Part shown: positions 51,791-59,849 of the stretch, piece by piece
How positions within the stretch are numbered: position 1 is the stretch's first letter
How the letters are laid out: each line of letters starts with the position of its first letter
NCBI GenBank assembly: GCA_963843565.1
Contig: CAWJKY010000003.1
Span: forward strand, 124,001-188,000
DNA length: 64,000 nucleotides
Source of the DNA: DASZQY01 sp963843565
GTDB taxonomy: Bacteria > Pseudomonadota > Alphaproteobacteria > Rhizobiales > Kaistiaceae
Direction: 5' to 3'
Program-made: the position numbers and the translations under genes
The notes under the pieces: model-generated
Seen by the model: the letters and a program-made list of their open reading frames with translations, nothing else
Databases searched by the model: none
Told to the model about the DNA's origin: nothing

Positions 51791-52500
51791 CCCCTCAAGC
51801 TTCGCTAACGACGGCCTTGCCGTCGAAGCGAAGCTTTCTCCCCCGCAAGGGGGGAGAGGGCGTTGCGGGTGGCGCTGCGCGGCGTGCGTTTGGAAGGTGG
51901 CGATGATGGATTCCCGCTTGCGCGGGAATGAGCGGGAGGGAGGCGTGGTGGTCGTTTGTCTTGCGGGGCCACATACCCCCCTCAAGCTTCCCTAACGACG
52001 GCTTTGCCGCCGAAGCGAAGCTTTCTCCCCCACAAGAGGGGAGAGGGTGATGCGGGTGGCACCACGGGCGCGCGTTTGGGGCGATGGCGGTGATGGATTC
52101 CCGCTTGCGCGGGAATGAGTGGGAGGGAGGCGCGGCGGTCGTTTGTCTTGCGGGTCGCCACATACCCCCCTCAAGCTTCGCTAGCGACGGCGTTGCCGTC
52201 GAAGCGAAGCTTTCTCCCCCACAAGGGGGGAGAGAGTGTTGCGGGTGGCCCGCACGGCGTGCGTTTGGAAGGTGGCGATGATGGATTCCCGCTTGCGCGG
52301 GAATGAGCGGGAGGGAGGCGTGGTGGTCGTTTGTCGTGCGAAGCGCCACGTACCCCCCTCAAGCTTCGCTAACGACGGCCTTGCCGTCGAAGCGAAGCTT
52401 TCTCCCCCTCAGGGGGGAGAGGGTGGATGAGCGGAGGGGTCGCGCGAGCAGAGCCGCGACGGCGGTTACTGGATGCCCGCTTGCGCGGGCATGACAGGCA
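51790..52500. repeat. Tandem array of about 188-bp structured repeats
   Basis: The segment CTCAAGCTTCGCTAACGACG starts at 51794, 51981, 52170 and 52358, spacings of 187, 189 and 188 bp. Each unit holds a long hairpin AAGCTTCGCT-CGACGGC/GCCGTCG-AGCGAAGCTT, a C-rich/G-rich stem (TCTCCCCC..GGGGGGAGAG) and a second hairpin TTCCCGC-TTG-CGCGGGAA. The fourth unit is diverged after about 52430 but keeps the last hairpin as TGCCCGC-TTG-CGCGGGCA. The outer frame matches the repeats near the DUF559 gene. Confidence 0.85.
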
Positions 52501-52548
52501 TGGCTCGGAAGAACCCAAAAGACAGGGAAAAATGCCTAGGAATATCTT

Positions 52549-52578
52549 CTTGACACCGTGACGGTGGTCCTGTAGCTT
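52549..52578 (+). promoter_or_regulatory. Promoter with palindromic operator ahead of the packaging genes
   Basis: CTTGACA (52549-52555), a strong alphaproteobacterial -35, and TAGCTT (52573-52578) are 17 bp apart. A perfect 13-bp palindrome CACCGT-G-ACGGTG (52554-52566) overlaps the -35 and the spacer, which suggests a repressor site. Transcription would start near 52585. Confidence 0.55.
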
Positions 52579-52584
52579 CGTGTC

Positions 52585-52697
52585 ATCGTCGCAGAAGTGG
52601 GCAACGGGGTCTTCTCCCTCCCGGTGCCCCGGTTCGGGCCTGCGACGTCTTCTTGAAGGGCCTTCGTGCGCTGCCGCGCGCGGAGGCCCTTCCTTTT
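52585..52697 (+). ncRNA. Candidate structured small RNA or leader
   Basis: Starts just after the promoter at 52549-52578 and ends at a terminator. GTCGCAG (52588-52594) pairs with CTGCGAC (52640-52646), enclosing an inner arm in which AACGGGG pairs with CCCCGGTT (one bulge). The 3' hairpin GAAGGGCCT/AGGCCCTTC is followed by CTTTT. About 110 nt, the right size for a trans-acting small RNA or an attenuated leader of the packaging genes. I could not match it to a named RNA family. Confidence 0.5.
52655..52697 (+). terminator. Rho-independent terminator of the candidate RNA
   Basis: Perfect 9-bp stem GAAGGGCCT (52655-52663) and AGGCCCTTC (52684-52692), then CTTTTCC. A second hairpin CCGGCAG/CTGCCGG (52698-52722) follows at once. 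A TTG codon at 52653 that opens the next reading frame lies inside this structure and is unlikely to be a start. Confidence 0.65.
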
Positions 52698-52733
52698 CCG
52701 GCAGCGCGTTCGGGGCTGCCGGCGATTTGCGAG

Positions 52734-53246
52734 ATGGGTGACGCCTTGGAGGCAGCAACGATGCCGGCGCGGCGGGCGGACGCGGCAGCGGCGATGAGCG
52801 CGGCGCGCAAGCTCATCGAAGGGCCGACGCTTTCGCAAGGCGAGATCGCTGGGCGGCTGGAGGTGCCGGCGACGACACTGTCCACCTGGAAGAAGCGGGA
52901 AGGATGGCGACGCCCGGCGGGGGCGCCAGGGTTCACTGTGCCGGTGGCGAGCCGGGCGCGGAACCCGAAGACGCGGCGGCGGGCGATGGTGGCGCGGCTC
53001 TATGCGCTGTTCGAGCGCCAGATGGCGGATCTGGAGGCGCGGGCGAACGACACGGGACAAAGGTACGAGGAGCGAGATGCCCGGGCACTGGGCACGCTCG
53101 CAAGGACGCTTGGCACGCTGATCGCGCTCGAGCGGGACGACGACGCTTCGGCAAACGATCCGGAGCGACTGACGCCCGATGACATTAGAGCGCGCCTTGC
53201 GCAACGCCTATTCGGCACACATGGCGGCTGGGAAGCCGCGGGATGA
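52734..53246 (+). CDS. Small terminase subunit-like protein (GTA g1 type)
   Basis: A 170-residue DNA-binding protein at the head of the packaging genes. It has a helix-turn-helix like that of small terminases: KLIEGPTLSQGEIAGRLEVPATTLSTWKKREGW, followed by a coiled-coil-like helical region RMAVARLYALFERQMADLEARA and DARALGTLARTLGTLIALE. In gene transfer agents and phages such a protein recognises DNA for packaging. ATG 52734 starts it downstream of two hairpins. It overlaps the large terminase gene by 68 bp, or 26 bp if that gene starts at 53221. Confidence 0.75.
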   Translation: MGDALEAATMPARRADAAAAMSAARKLIEGPTLSQGEIAGRLEVPATTLSTWKKREGWRRPAGAPGFTVPVASRARNPKTRRRAMVARLYALFERQMADLEARANDTGQRYEERDARALGTLARTLGTLIALERDDDASANDPERLTPDDIRARLAQRLFGTHGGWEAAG

Positions 53247-54519
53247 ATTCTTCGACGAGGTACCGGAGGAGAACAGGGAAGAGGCGAAGACCTTCTGGAT
53301 ATTCAAGGGCCGCCCCGACCAGTGGCCGCCGGATAGCGACTGGCTGATCTGGCTGATGCTGGGGGGGCGGGGCGCCGGCAAGACTCACGCGGGCGCCGCC
53401 TGGGTTCGCGGCGCGGCACTTGGCAAGGAGCCGTATCGTGGAAGGGCGATCGGACGGATCGCGCTGGTCGGCGAGACCTTCGGCGACGTGCGCGACGTGA
53501 TGATCGAGGGCGTCTCGGGGCTGCTCCAGGCGCATGAGCGCGGCGAGCGGCCGCAATGGCTGCCGGCGCGGCGGATTGTGGTGTGGCCGAACGGCGCGCA
53601 GGCGCAGGCGTTTTCCTCGGAGGACCCGGAGGCGCTGCGCGGACCTCAGTTTGGTGCGGCGTGGGGGGACGAGCTGGCCAAATGGCGGCACGCCGAGGCG
53701 ACGTGGGACATGCTCCAGTTCGGGCTGCGGCTCGGGGAGCGTCCGCGCCAGGTGGTGACGACGACCCCGCGGCCGGTGCCGCTGCTGAGGCGGCTGATCG
53801 CCGACGCGGCCGACGGCACGGTGGCGATCACCCACGCCACGACCGGCGACAACGCGGACAACCTTTCGCCGATGTTCCTGAAGCGGGTGGTGCGGCGCTA
53901 CGAGGGCACGCGGCTGGGGCGGCAGGAACTTGGCGGCGAACTGATCGAGGATCGCGAGGACGCGCTCTGGCGGCGCGCCGACATCGAGAACGGACGGGTG
54001 ACGAAGTATCCGCCGGTCGGGCGGATCGTGGTGGCGGTCGACCCGCCAGCCTCGAAGCGCTCCGGCATCTGCGGGATCGTGGTGGCCGGGCTCGGCGACG
54101 ACGGCACCGGCTACGTGATCGCCGACGGGACGCTGCGCGAGGTGCGGCCGGCCGAATGGGCGGCGCGGGCGGTGGCGCTCTACCGGCGCTTCGAGGCGGA
54201 CGCGCTGGTGGCCGAAGTCAACCAGGGCGGCGACATGGTCACCGCGGTGATCCGCGAAGTGGACCCGGGCGTGCCGGTGCTGGAGGTGCGGGCGACACGC
54301 GGCAAGTGGCTCAGGGCCGAGCCGGTGGCGGCGCTCTATGCGCAGGGGCGGGTGCGGCATGTGGGCGCGCTGGCGGCGCTGGAAGACGAGATGTGCGACT
54401 TCGGCCCCGACGGGCTTTCGGCCGGCCGCTCGCCGGACCGGCTGGACGCGCTGGTCTGGGCGCTGACGGCGCTGATGCTGGGCGAGGGCGGGGAACCGCG
54501 GGTCAGGGATTTGCGCTGA
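53179..54519 (+). CDS. Large terminase subunit, GTA/phage type
   Basis: ATP-driven DNA packaging motor and nuclease, 446 residues. The ATPase domain has DSDWLIWLMLGGRGAGKTHAG (Walker A at about residues 62-69), a Walker B-like RGPQFGAAWGDELAKW and RPRQVVTTTPRPVPLL; the C-terminal RNase H-like nuclease has RIVVAVDPPASK and ADALVAEVNQGGD with acidic residues, and RSPDRLDALVWALTALML at the end. It is most like the GTA-type terminases of alphaproteobacteria. All motifs are present, so this gene may still be functional although the capsid genes are lost. ATG 53179 or 53221. Confidence 0.9.
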   Translation: MTLERALRNAYSAHMAAGKPRDEFFDEVPEENREEAKTFWIFKGRPDQWPPDSDWLIWLMLGGRGAGKTHAGAAWVRGAALGKEPYRGRAIGRIALVGETFGDVRDVMIEGVSGLLQAHERGERPQWLPARRIVVWPNGAQAQAFSSEDPEALRGPQFGAAWGDELAKWRHAEATWDMLQFGLRLGERPRQVVTTTPRPVPLLRRLIADAADGTVAITHATTGDNADNLSPMFLKRVVRRYEGTRLGRQELGGELIEDREDALWRRADIENGRVTKYPPVGRIVVAVDPPASKRSGICGIVVAGLGDDGTGYVIADGTLREVRPAEWAARAVALYRRFEADALVAEVNQGGDMVTAVIREVDPGVPVLEVRATRGKWLRAEPVAALYAQGRVRHVGALAALEDEMCDFGPDGLSAGRSPDRLDALVWALTALMLGEGGEPRVRDLR

Positions 54520-54573
54520 GGCGCGGCAAGCGGCAATGTGCGGGCTCACACGCGCAATGCAGGAGGGGGTGCG

Positions 54574-55560
54574 GTGCGGTTGCGGAAAGCGGCCCGGCTC
54601 GGCCGGGAGATTTCGGAAATCGGGTTCGGCGCCTGGGCGATCGGCGCGGACTGGGGCAAGGTTTCGGAAGACGACGCGGTGGCGGCGCTCAACACGGCGC
54701 TCGACAAGGGCGTGACGTTCATCGACACGGCCGACGGCTATGGCGCCGGGCGCTCCGAACAGATCATCGGGCGCACGATCAAGGAGCGCAGCGGGGCGCG
54801 GCCGTTCGTGGCGACCAAGTGCGGACGCGGCCACGGACCGAACACGGCGGAAAGCTACAACCGGGAGAACTTCGGCTTCTGGGTGGACCTCAGCCTCAAG
54901 AATCTGGGCGTCGAGTCGCTCGACCTGCTGCAGCTGCACTGTCCGGCGCGCGCGGTCTTCTACATGCCGGAGGTGTTCGGCTATCTCGACGAGATGGTCG
55001 CCGTCGGCAAGGTGCGGCACTACGGGGTGAGCGTCGAGAAGGTCGAGGACGCGCTGAAGGCGATCGAGTATCCGGGCGTCGCGGCGATCCAGATCATCTA
55101 CAACATCTTCCGCCAGCGGCCGGCGCGGCTGTTCTTCCGCGAGGCGCGGCGGAAGGGCGTGGCGGTGATCGTGCGGGTGCCGCTGGCGAGCGGGCTTCTG
55201 ACCGGCAAGATGACCAAGGACACGGAATTCGGGCGGGACGACCACCGCACCTACAACCGGCACGGGGAAGCCTTCGACGTCGGCGAGACGTTCGCCGGGG
55301 TGCCCTACGAGGTGGGGTTGGCGGCGGTGGAGGAACTGCGCCCGCTGGTGCCGGCCGGCACGACCATGGCGCAGTTCGCGCTGCGCTGGATCCTGATGGA
55401 CGAAGGCGTGACGACGGTGATCCCCGGCGCCAAGAACGCGGCGCAGGCGGAAGCCAACACGGCGGCGGCCGACATGGCGCCGCTCGACGACAAGACGATG
55501 GCCGCGATCAAGGGCATCTACGACCGGCTGATCGCGCCGCACGTCGACCAGCGCTGGTAG
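54574..55560 (+). CDS. Aldo/keto reductase
   Basis: NADPH-dependent oxidoreductase with a TIM barrel, 328 residues. The catalytic tetrad is visible: Asp and Tyr in FIDTADGYGAGRSE, Lys in VATKCGRGHG and His in LLQLHCPARAVF; the cofactor end is VTTVIPGAKNAAQAEAN. GTG 54574 follows a strong AGGAGGGG. The substrate is unknown. The gene sits between terminase and portal genes, where gene transfer agents normally have no metabolic gene, so it is either an insertion or a passenger gene. Confidence 0.93.
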   Translation: MRLRKAARLGREISEIGFGAWAIGADWGKVSEDDAVAALNTALDKGVTFIDTADGYGAGRSEQIIGRTIKERSGARPFVATKCGRGHGPNTAESYNRENFGFWVDLSLKNLGVESLDLLQLHCPARAVFYMPEVFGYLDEMVAVGKVRHYGVSVEKVEDALKAIEYPGVAAIQIIYNIFRQRPARLFFREARRKGVAVIVRVPLASGLLTGKMTKDTEFGRDDHRTYNRHGEAFDVGETFAGVPYEVGLAAVEELRPLVPAGTTMAQFALRWILMDEGVTTVIPGAKNAAQAEANTAAADMAPLDDKTMAAIKGIYDRLIAPHVDQRW

Positions 55561-55562
55561 GG

Positions 55563-55931
55563 TCAGCCGCGGCGGACGAACACCGCCGCGACGACCAGCA
55601 GCAGCCAGCCGGCGATCATGGCGAGGCCGCCGGCGGGCGCGGCCATGGTGATGCCATGGCCGATGAAATGCACGAGCGTGAGATCGGCTGAGAAGAGCAG
55701 CGCACCGAGGGAGATTGCCCCGGTAGCGAGGCGGACGATCGGGCTGCGGCTGGCGAACAGCGACAAGGCGAGGATGGCCGGCGCCTGGGTCAACGCGACG
55801 AGGGCGAGGGCGCCGAGGATGGTGGTGTCGCCAACGTGGGTGGCACCGGCCGCCGCGGCGACACCGCCGGCGCCAAGCAGGCCGGCGGCGGCGAGCGCCA
55901 GACGATCGAACAGGTCGCGGTCGGTGGACAT
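55563..55931 (-). CDS. DUF423 small membrane protein
   Basis: A 122-residue integral membrane protein with four predicted helices, matching DUF423: LAAAGLLGAGGVAAAAGATHV, ALALVALTQAPAILALSLF, LATGAISLGALLFSADLTLVHFIGHGI and AMIAGWLLLVVAAVF. The family is widespread and without a settled role. It is the only minus-strand gene in the packaging block and converges on the aldo/keto reductase gene with a 2-bp gap. Together with it, it separates terL from the portal gene. Confidence 0.88.
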   Translation of the reverse strand: MSTDRDLFDRLALAAAGLLGAGGVAAAAGATHVGDTTILGALALVALTQAPAILALSLFASRSPIVRLATGAISLGALLFSADLTLVHFIGHGITMAAPAGGLAMIAGWLLLVVAAVFVRRG

Positions 55932-56001
55932 GGCGGCACGTTGTAGCGAAGCGGCCGGGCGCCAGCAACGCAGGCGCTGAAGCGAACAGAGAGAAGCACG
56001 G

Positions 56002-56784
56002 ATGCGCATTCCATTTCTGACGACGCGCCCTGGCGGCGCGGCGGCCACGGCTGCGCGGGCCGATGAGGCGAAAGCCTCGCGGACCGGGCCGCTGATCGCG
56101 TTTCAGTCGCACGGCCGGCCGGTGTGGACGCCGCGCGACTACGCGGCACTTGCCCGCGCGGGCTACGCCAAGAACGCCATCGTCTATCGCTGCGTGCGGC
56201 TGATTGCCGAGGCGACGGCGTCGATTCCCTGGCTGCTCTACGAGGGCAGCGCCGAGATCGACGAGCACCCGCTGCTCAAGCTGCTGGCGCAGCCGAACCG
56301 GCGCCAGGCGGGCGCCGACTTCCGCGAAACGCTGGCCGGCTACCTGCTCGTTTCGGGCAACGCCTACGTCGAGGCGGTCGCCGTCGATGGCGAAGTGCGC
56401 GAGCTGCACACGCTGCGGCCGGACCGCATGAAGGTGGTGCCGGGCAACGACGGCTGGCCGGAGGCCTATGAATACACGGTGGCCGGGCGCACGGTACGCT
56501 TCACGGCGCCGGACGGCGGCCTGTCGCCGATCCTGCATCTGGCGCTCTTCCATCCGCTCGACGACCACTACGGCTTCGCGCCGATCGAGGCGGCGGCGGT
56601 GGCGCTCGACCTGCACAACGCGGCCGGCGCCTGGAACAAGGCGCTGCTCGACAATTCGGCGCGGCCGTCGGGTGCGCTGGTCTATCAGGCGAAGGACGGC
56701 GGCAATCTCACGACCGAGCAATACGAGCGGCTGAAGGGCGAGCTGGAGGCCGGCTGCAGCTTGCGGTGCTCGACACGACGCTGA
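56002..56784 (+). pseudogene. Portal protein gene, 3' third deleted
   Basis: The 260 codons begin as a normal GTA/HK97-type portal protein: NAIVYRCVRLIAEATASIPW, HPLLKLLAQPNRRQAG, GYLLVSGNAYVEAVAV, DHYGFAPIEAAAVALDLHNAAGAWN and LTTEQYERLKGELEA. After residue about 249 the similarity stops and the frame ends with 11 unrelated residues (GCSLRCSTRR and stop). Portals of this type are near 390-400 residues, so about 140 are lost. The next bases, in another frame, are the inside of a DUF2793 tail gene, so a deletion joined the two genes near 56750. Confidence 0.85.
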
Positions 56785-58421
56785 CCGACCCGCCGGCGAG
56801 CCCGGCCGAGGGCGACCGCTACATCGTCGCCAGCGGTGGCACGGACGCCTGGGACGGGGAGGACGGCAACGTCGCGACATTCGTCGACGGCGCCTGGGCG
56901 TTCGCGGTGCCGGCCGAGGGGTGGCTCGCCTACGATCTCAACAGCGAGACCGTGCTCGTTTTCCTGTCCGGGGTGTGGACCGCGGCCGGCTTGCCGACGA
57001 CGGTCGATCATCTCGGCATCAACGCCACCGCCGACGCGACAAGCCGGCTGGCGGTGCGCTCGGCGAGCGTGCTGTTCGCGGCGATCGAGGCGGCGGACGG
57101 CGGCAGCGGCGATATCCGCTTCACGGTCAGCAAGGAAACCGAGAGCGATACGGCCTCGCTGCTGTTCCAGGACGGTTTTGCGGGGCGCGCCGAGGTGGGC
57201 CTCGCCGGGGACGACGACTTCGTCTTCAAGGTCTCGCCGGACGGGACGACGTGGGTCGAGGCGATCCGCATCGACAAGGACACCGGCTTGCCGTCCGTGC
57301 TCTACGACAACGGCGCGTCGGGACTCTCGGCGACGACCGTTCAGGACGCCATCGACGAGGTGGTGGCAACCGGCGGTGGCGGAGGCGGCGCGGCCGCCGG
57401 CGTCAATGCCGACATCACCTCGCTGTCGGCGCTGGTTTCGCTCGACGGCGGCCCGATCGGCCGGTGGCGCAATCTCCTCATCAACGCCGACGGGCAGATC
57501 AACCAGCGCGCCCCGGCATCGAATGCCGACGACACCTACGGCCACGACCGCTGGTACGCGCTGACGCAGACCGGCTCCATCGCCGTGTCGACGGTCGCGG
57601 ACGCCGAGGACGGCACGCCGTTCATGTGGCGGCTGACGCAGAGCCAGGCGAGCGCGCAGCGCATGGCCTACGCCCAGATCGTCAAGGCGAGCCGCTGCAA
57701 GGGATTGCGTGGCAGGGACATCGTGCTGGGCGGTCGCTTCCGCTGCTCGGCGGCGCAGGCGATCCGTTACGCCATCCTCGAATGGACCGGCACGGCCGAC
57801 GCCGTCACCTCCGACGTCGTCAACGACTGGACGAGCGGCACCTACACGGCCGGTAACTTCTTCATCGCGTCGAACCTGACGGTGCGCGCAATCGGTTCGA
57901 TCACGCCATCGGCGGCGACGCTCACGGACCTTGGGGCGCTGACGGCGACGCTCGGCTCGACCTTCACCAATCTGATCGTCGTGATCTGGACCGAGGGAAC
58001 CGCCGCACAGAACGTCACGCTCGACGGCGCCCTGCAGTTCGAGCCCGGCGCGGTCGCGACCCAGCGCGAGCTGTGGGACGAGGAAGACGAACTGATGCGC
58101 TGCCTGCCGTATTGCCGCAAGATGGTCGATCCGGCGCTCAGCGGCGTGGTCGGTGGCGATACGCGGCCGTATACGACGATGCCGCTCATTCCGCCGATGC
58201 GCGCTTCCGGCGCCAGCATCACGCTCAATGGCGCATTGATCGTCAGCGACGGGCTCGGGACCGTCGGCACGGCGTCGCTCTACGACGTTGGTTCAACGAC
58301 GGTGGCGACGCGCGACCGGCTGCAGGTCGCCTTCAGCGGCACGAGCGGTCTGGGAGGTGGGCGCGGCTGCTGGGTTCAGGGTGGCGGCGGCGGCAACATC
58401 ACGCTGGAGAACGAACTGTAA
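56754..58421 (+). pseudogene. DUF2793 tail-fibre-like gene lacking its 5' end
   Basis: From 56754 the frame reads LQLAVLDTTLTDPPASPAEG and continues as a DUF2793 protein (WLAYDLNSETVLVF, LGINATADATSRLAVRSA, FAGRAEVGLAGDDDFVFKVS) to the stop at 58421. Intact DUF2793 proteins have about 35-40 residues before this point, including GLPLLQPAQAQKHVTHNEAL-like sequence, and these are absent here. The C-terminal half resembles phage tail-fibre receptor-binding regions (RNLLINADGQINQRAP, QFEPGAVATQRELWDEEDEL). There is no proper start; translation from the internal GTG 56766 is possible but has no ribosome binding site. In Rhizobiales this gene often follows the GTA tail genes. Confidence 0.8.
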
Positions 58422-58428
58422 GGCCAGG

Positions 58429-58716
58429 TCAGGAACCCGGGACGCGGACGACGCGCGCGGCGCGAGTCAGGCAGCGGGTCGGTTCGCCGGGGACGGCTTT
58501 GGTGTCGGCGCTCCAGTCGGCGAGCACGCCGTAGACGCGGCGGCTGTCGAGCGAGTTGCGCGCGGCGATATAGGCGTGCGCGGCCTCGGCCGTCTCCCAC
58601 ACCCAGCCGCCCGGATAGGACCGGCCGGCCGGATCGATGCCCGGACCTTCCTTGACCGCGGTGCCGGCGTCGATCGCCGGCTCGTAAATGTGGATCAGCC
58701 CGACCGTGTAGATCAT
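58429..58716 (-). CDS. Conserved small hypothetical protein
   Basis: A 95-residue soluble protein with no signal peptide. Its pattern MIYTVGLIHIYEPAIDAGTA, KEGPGIDPAGRSYPGGWVWE and AEAAHAYIAARNSLDSRRVYGVLADW looks like small conserved proteins of Rhizobiales of unknown role. It lies on the strand opposite to the phage-derived genes, between the DUF2793 remnant and the lysozyme gene. Codon composition is normal for this genome. I cannot tell if it belonged to the prophage. Confidence 0.6.
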   Translation of the reverse strand: MIYTVGLIHIYEPAIDAGTAVKEGPGIDPAGRSYPGGWVWETAEAAHAYIAARNSLDSRRVYGVLADWSADTKAVPGEPTRCLTRAARVVRVPGS

Positions 58717-58794
58717 CGGCCGAGCCTAGGAACGGCGCCTGCGACAGGCAAGGCCGGCGCGCAAAATCTCCCTCTCCAACTCAGAGACCTTCCC

Positions 58795-59643
58795 ATGAAG
58801 ACCAGCGACAGCGGCGTGGCGTTCATCGCCGCGTGCGAAGGCGTCGTGACGCACGCCTACCGCGACGTCGCCGGGGTGTGGACAATCGGCGTCGGCCACA
58901 CGGCGGCTGCCGGTGCTCCGCGGCCGGCAAGCGGCATGACGATCACCCGAGACGAAGCGTTCGCGATCCTGGCGCGCGACCTTGCCCGCTGCGAGGCGCG
59001 GGTGGCGCGCCGTTTGCCGAACGCGAGCCAGACGGCATTCGACGGCGCGGTGTCGTTCGACTTCAACACGGGCGCGATCGACCGGGCATCCTGGGTTCCG
59101 GCGTTCCTCGCCGGCGACCGGCGGCTTGCGCGGACGCGGCTGATGCTCTGGGTCAAGGCGGGAGGCCACACACTCGCTGGGCTGGTCAAGCGCCGGGCCG
59201 CCGAGGCGCGCCTCATCTTCGACGGGGACTACGGCGGGAGTGTCGCGCCGCAGTCGAGCGCGACGATCAAGCGCCTGCAATCCGACCTCCGGCACCTCGG
59301 CTTCTACAAGGCGCGCGTGGACGGCATCGCCGGCGCCGAGACGCGCGCGGCGGTCATCGCCTATCAGCGCCGTCACCCCGATCTCGCCGTCGATGGGGCC
59401 GCCGGGCCGGCGACGCTGGCCAGCATCGCCCGCGACATCGCGGTCAGGCGTGGCGCGGGCGGTGGCGCTGGCGCGGCGGCAACGGCGGGCATCGCTGCCG
59501 TTGCCGCGATGGGCTTCAGCAACCACGCGCTGCTCGTCGCGCTCCTGATCGGGAGCGCGGTTCTGGCGATCGCGCTTGGCATTCTGGCGCATCGCTACGG
59601 CGGCGAACTGGCGCGCATGATCGGAACAGGACGGAAGCCATGA
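58795..59643 (+). CDS. Phage-type lysozyme (GH24) with peptidoglycan-binding domain and membrane anchor
   Basis: Murein hydrolase of 282 residues. The GH24 domain opens with FIAACEGVVTHAYRDVAGVW and TIGVGHTAAAG; Glu15 is the expected catalytic acid and the Asp/Thr positions follow. A PG_binding_1 domain is at about 163-210 (IKRLQSDLRHLGFYKARVDG). A C-terminal hydrophobic helix (about 245-268, LLVALLIGSAVLAIALGIL) would anchor it. Its stop overlaps the next start (ATGA), making a lysis cassette with two small membrane proteins. It looks intact. Confidence 0.9.
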   Translation: MKTSDSGVAFIAACEGVVTHAYRDVAGVWTIGVGHTAAAGAPRPASGMTITRDEAFAILARDLARCEARVARRLPNASQTAFDGAVSFDFNTGAIDRASWVPAFLAGDRRLARTRLMLWVKAGGHTLAGLVKRRAAEARLIFDGDYGGSVAPQSSATIKRLQSDLRHLGFYKARVDGIAGAETRAAVIAYQRRHPDLAVDGAAGPATLASIARDIAVRRGAGGGAGAAATAGIAAVAAMGFSNHALLVALLIGSAVLAIALGILAHRYGGELARMIGTGRKP

Positions 59644-59849
59644 TGGTCTCGCTACGAAGACTTGCACGCACCGCGAAGGGCTGGCGCACGGTGGCGCTGT
59701 CGGTCGTGCTGGCGGTCGCCGGCGTGTTGCAGGCGGCCGACTGGGCGACCATCGTCGCACCGCGGCAGGTCGGCCCGGTGATGCTGGCAATCGCCATCCT
59801 GGTGGCGGTGTTGCGGGCGGTCACCGATACGCCGATCGGCAAGCCATGA
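59640..59849 (+). CDS. Small holin-like membrane protein
   Basis: A 69-residue protein with a basic N terminus and two hydrophobic helices (TVALSVVLAVAGVLQAADW and GPVMLAIAILVAVLRAVT). Position between lysozyme and a 3TM holin, with 4-bp overlaps (ATGA) on both sides, suggests a role in lysis, but I recognise no named family. A second ATG at 59643 is equally possible. Confidence 0.7.
   Translation: MMVSLRRLARTAKGWRTVALSVVLAVAGVLQAADWATIVAPRQVGPVMLAIAILVAVLRAVTDTPIGKP

Noticed and set aside
51790..52500. CRISPR array
   Set aside because: The repeat unit is about 188 bp throughout and the intervals are themselves repeated; no short repeats with unique spacers and no cas genes.
52653..52733. 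TTG start for the small terminase-like protein
   Set aside because: The codon lies within a terminator hairpin; ATG 52734 is downstream of it and gives a compact DNA-binding protein.
53185..56880. Minus-strand open frame of more than 1200 codons opposite the packaging genes
   Set aside because: Antisense to terminase, aldo/keto reductase and portal genes; Arg/Pro-rich translation without recognisable domains.
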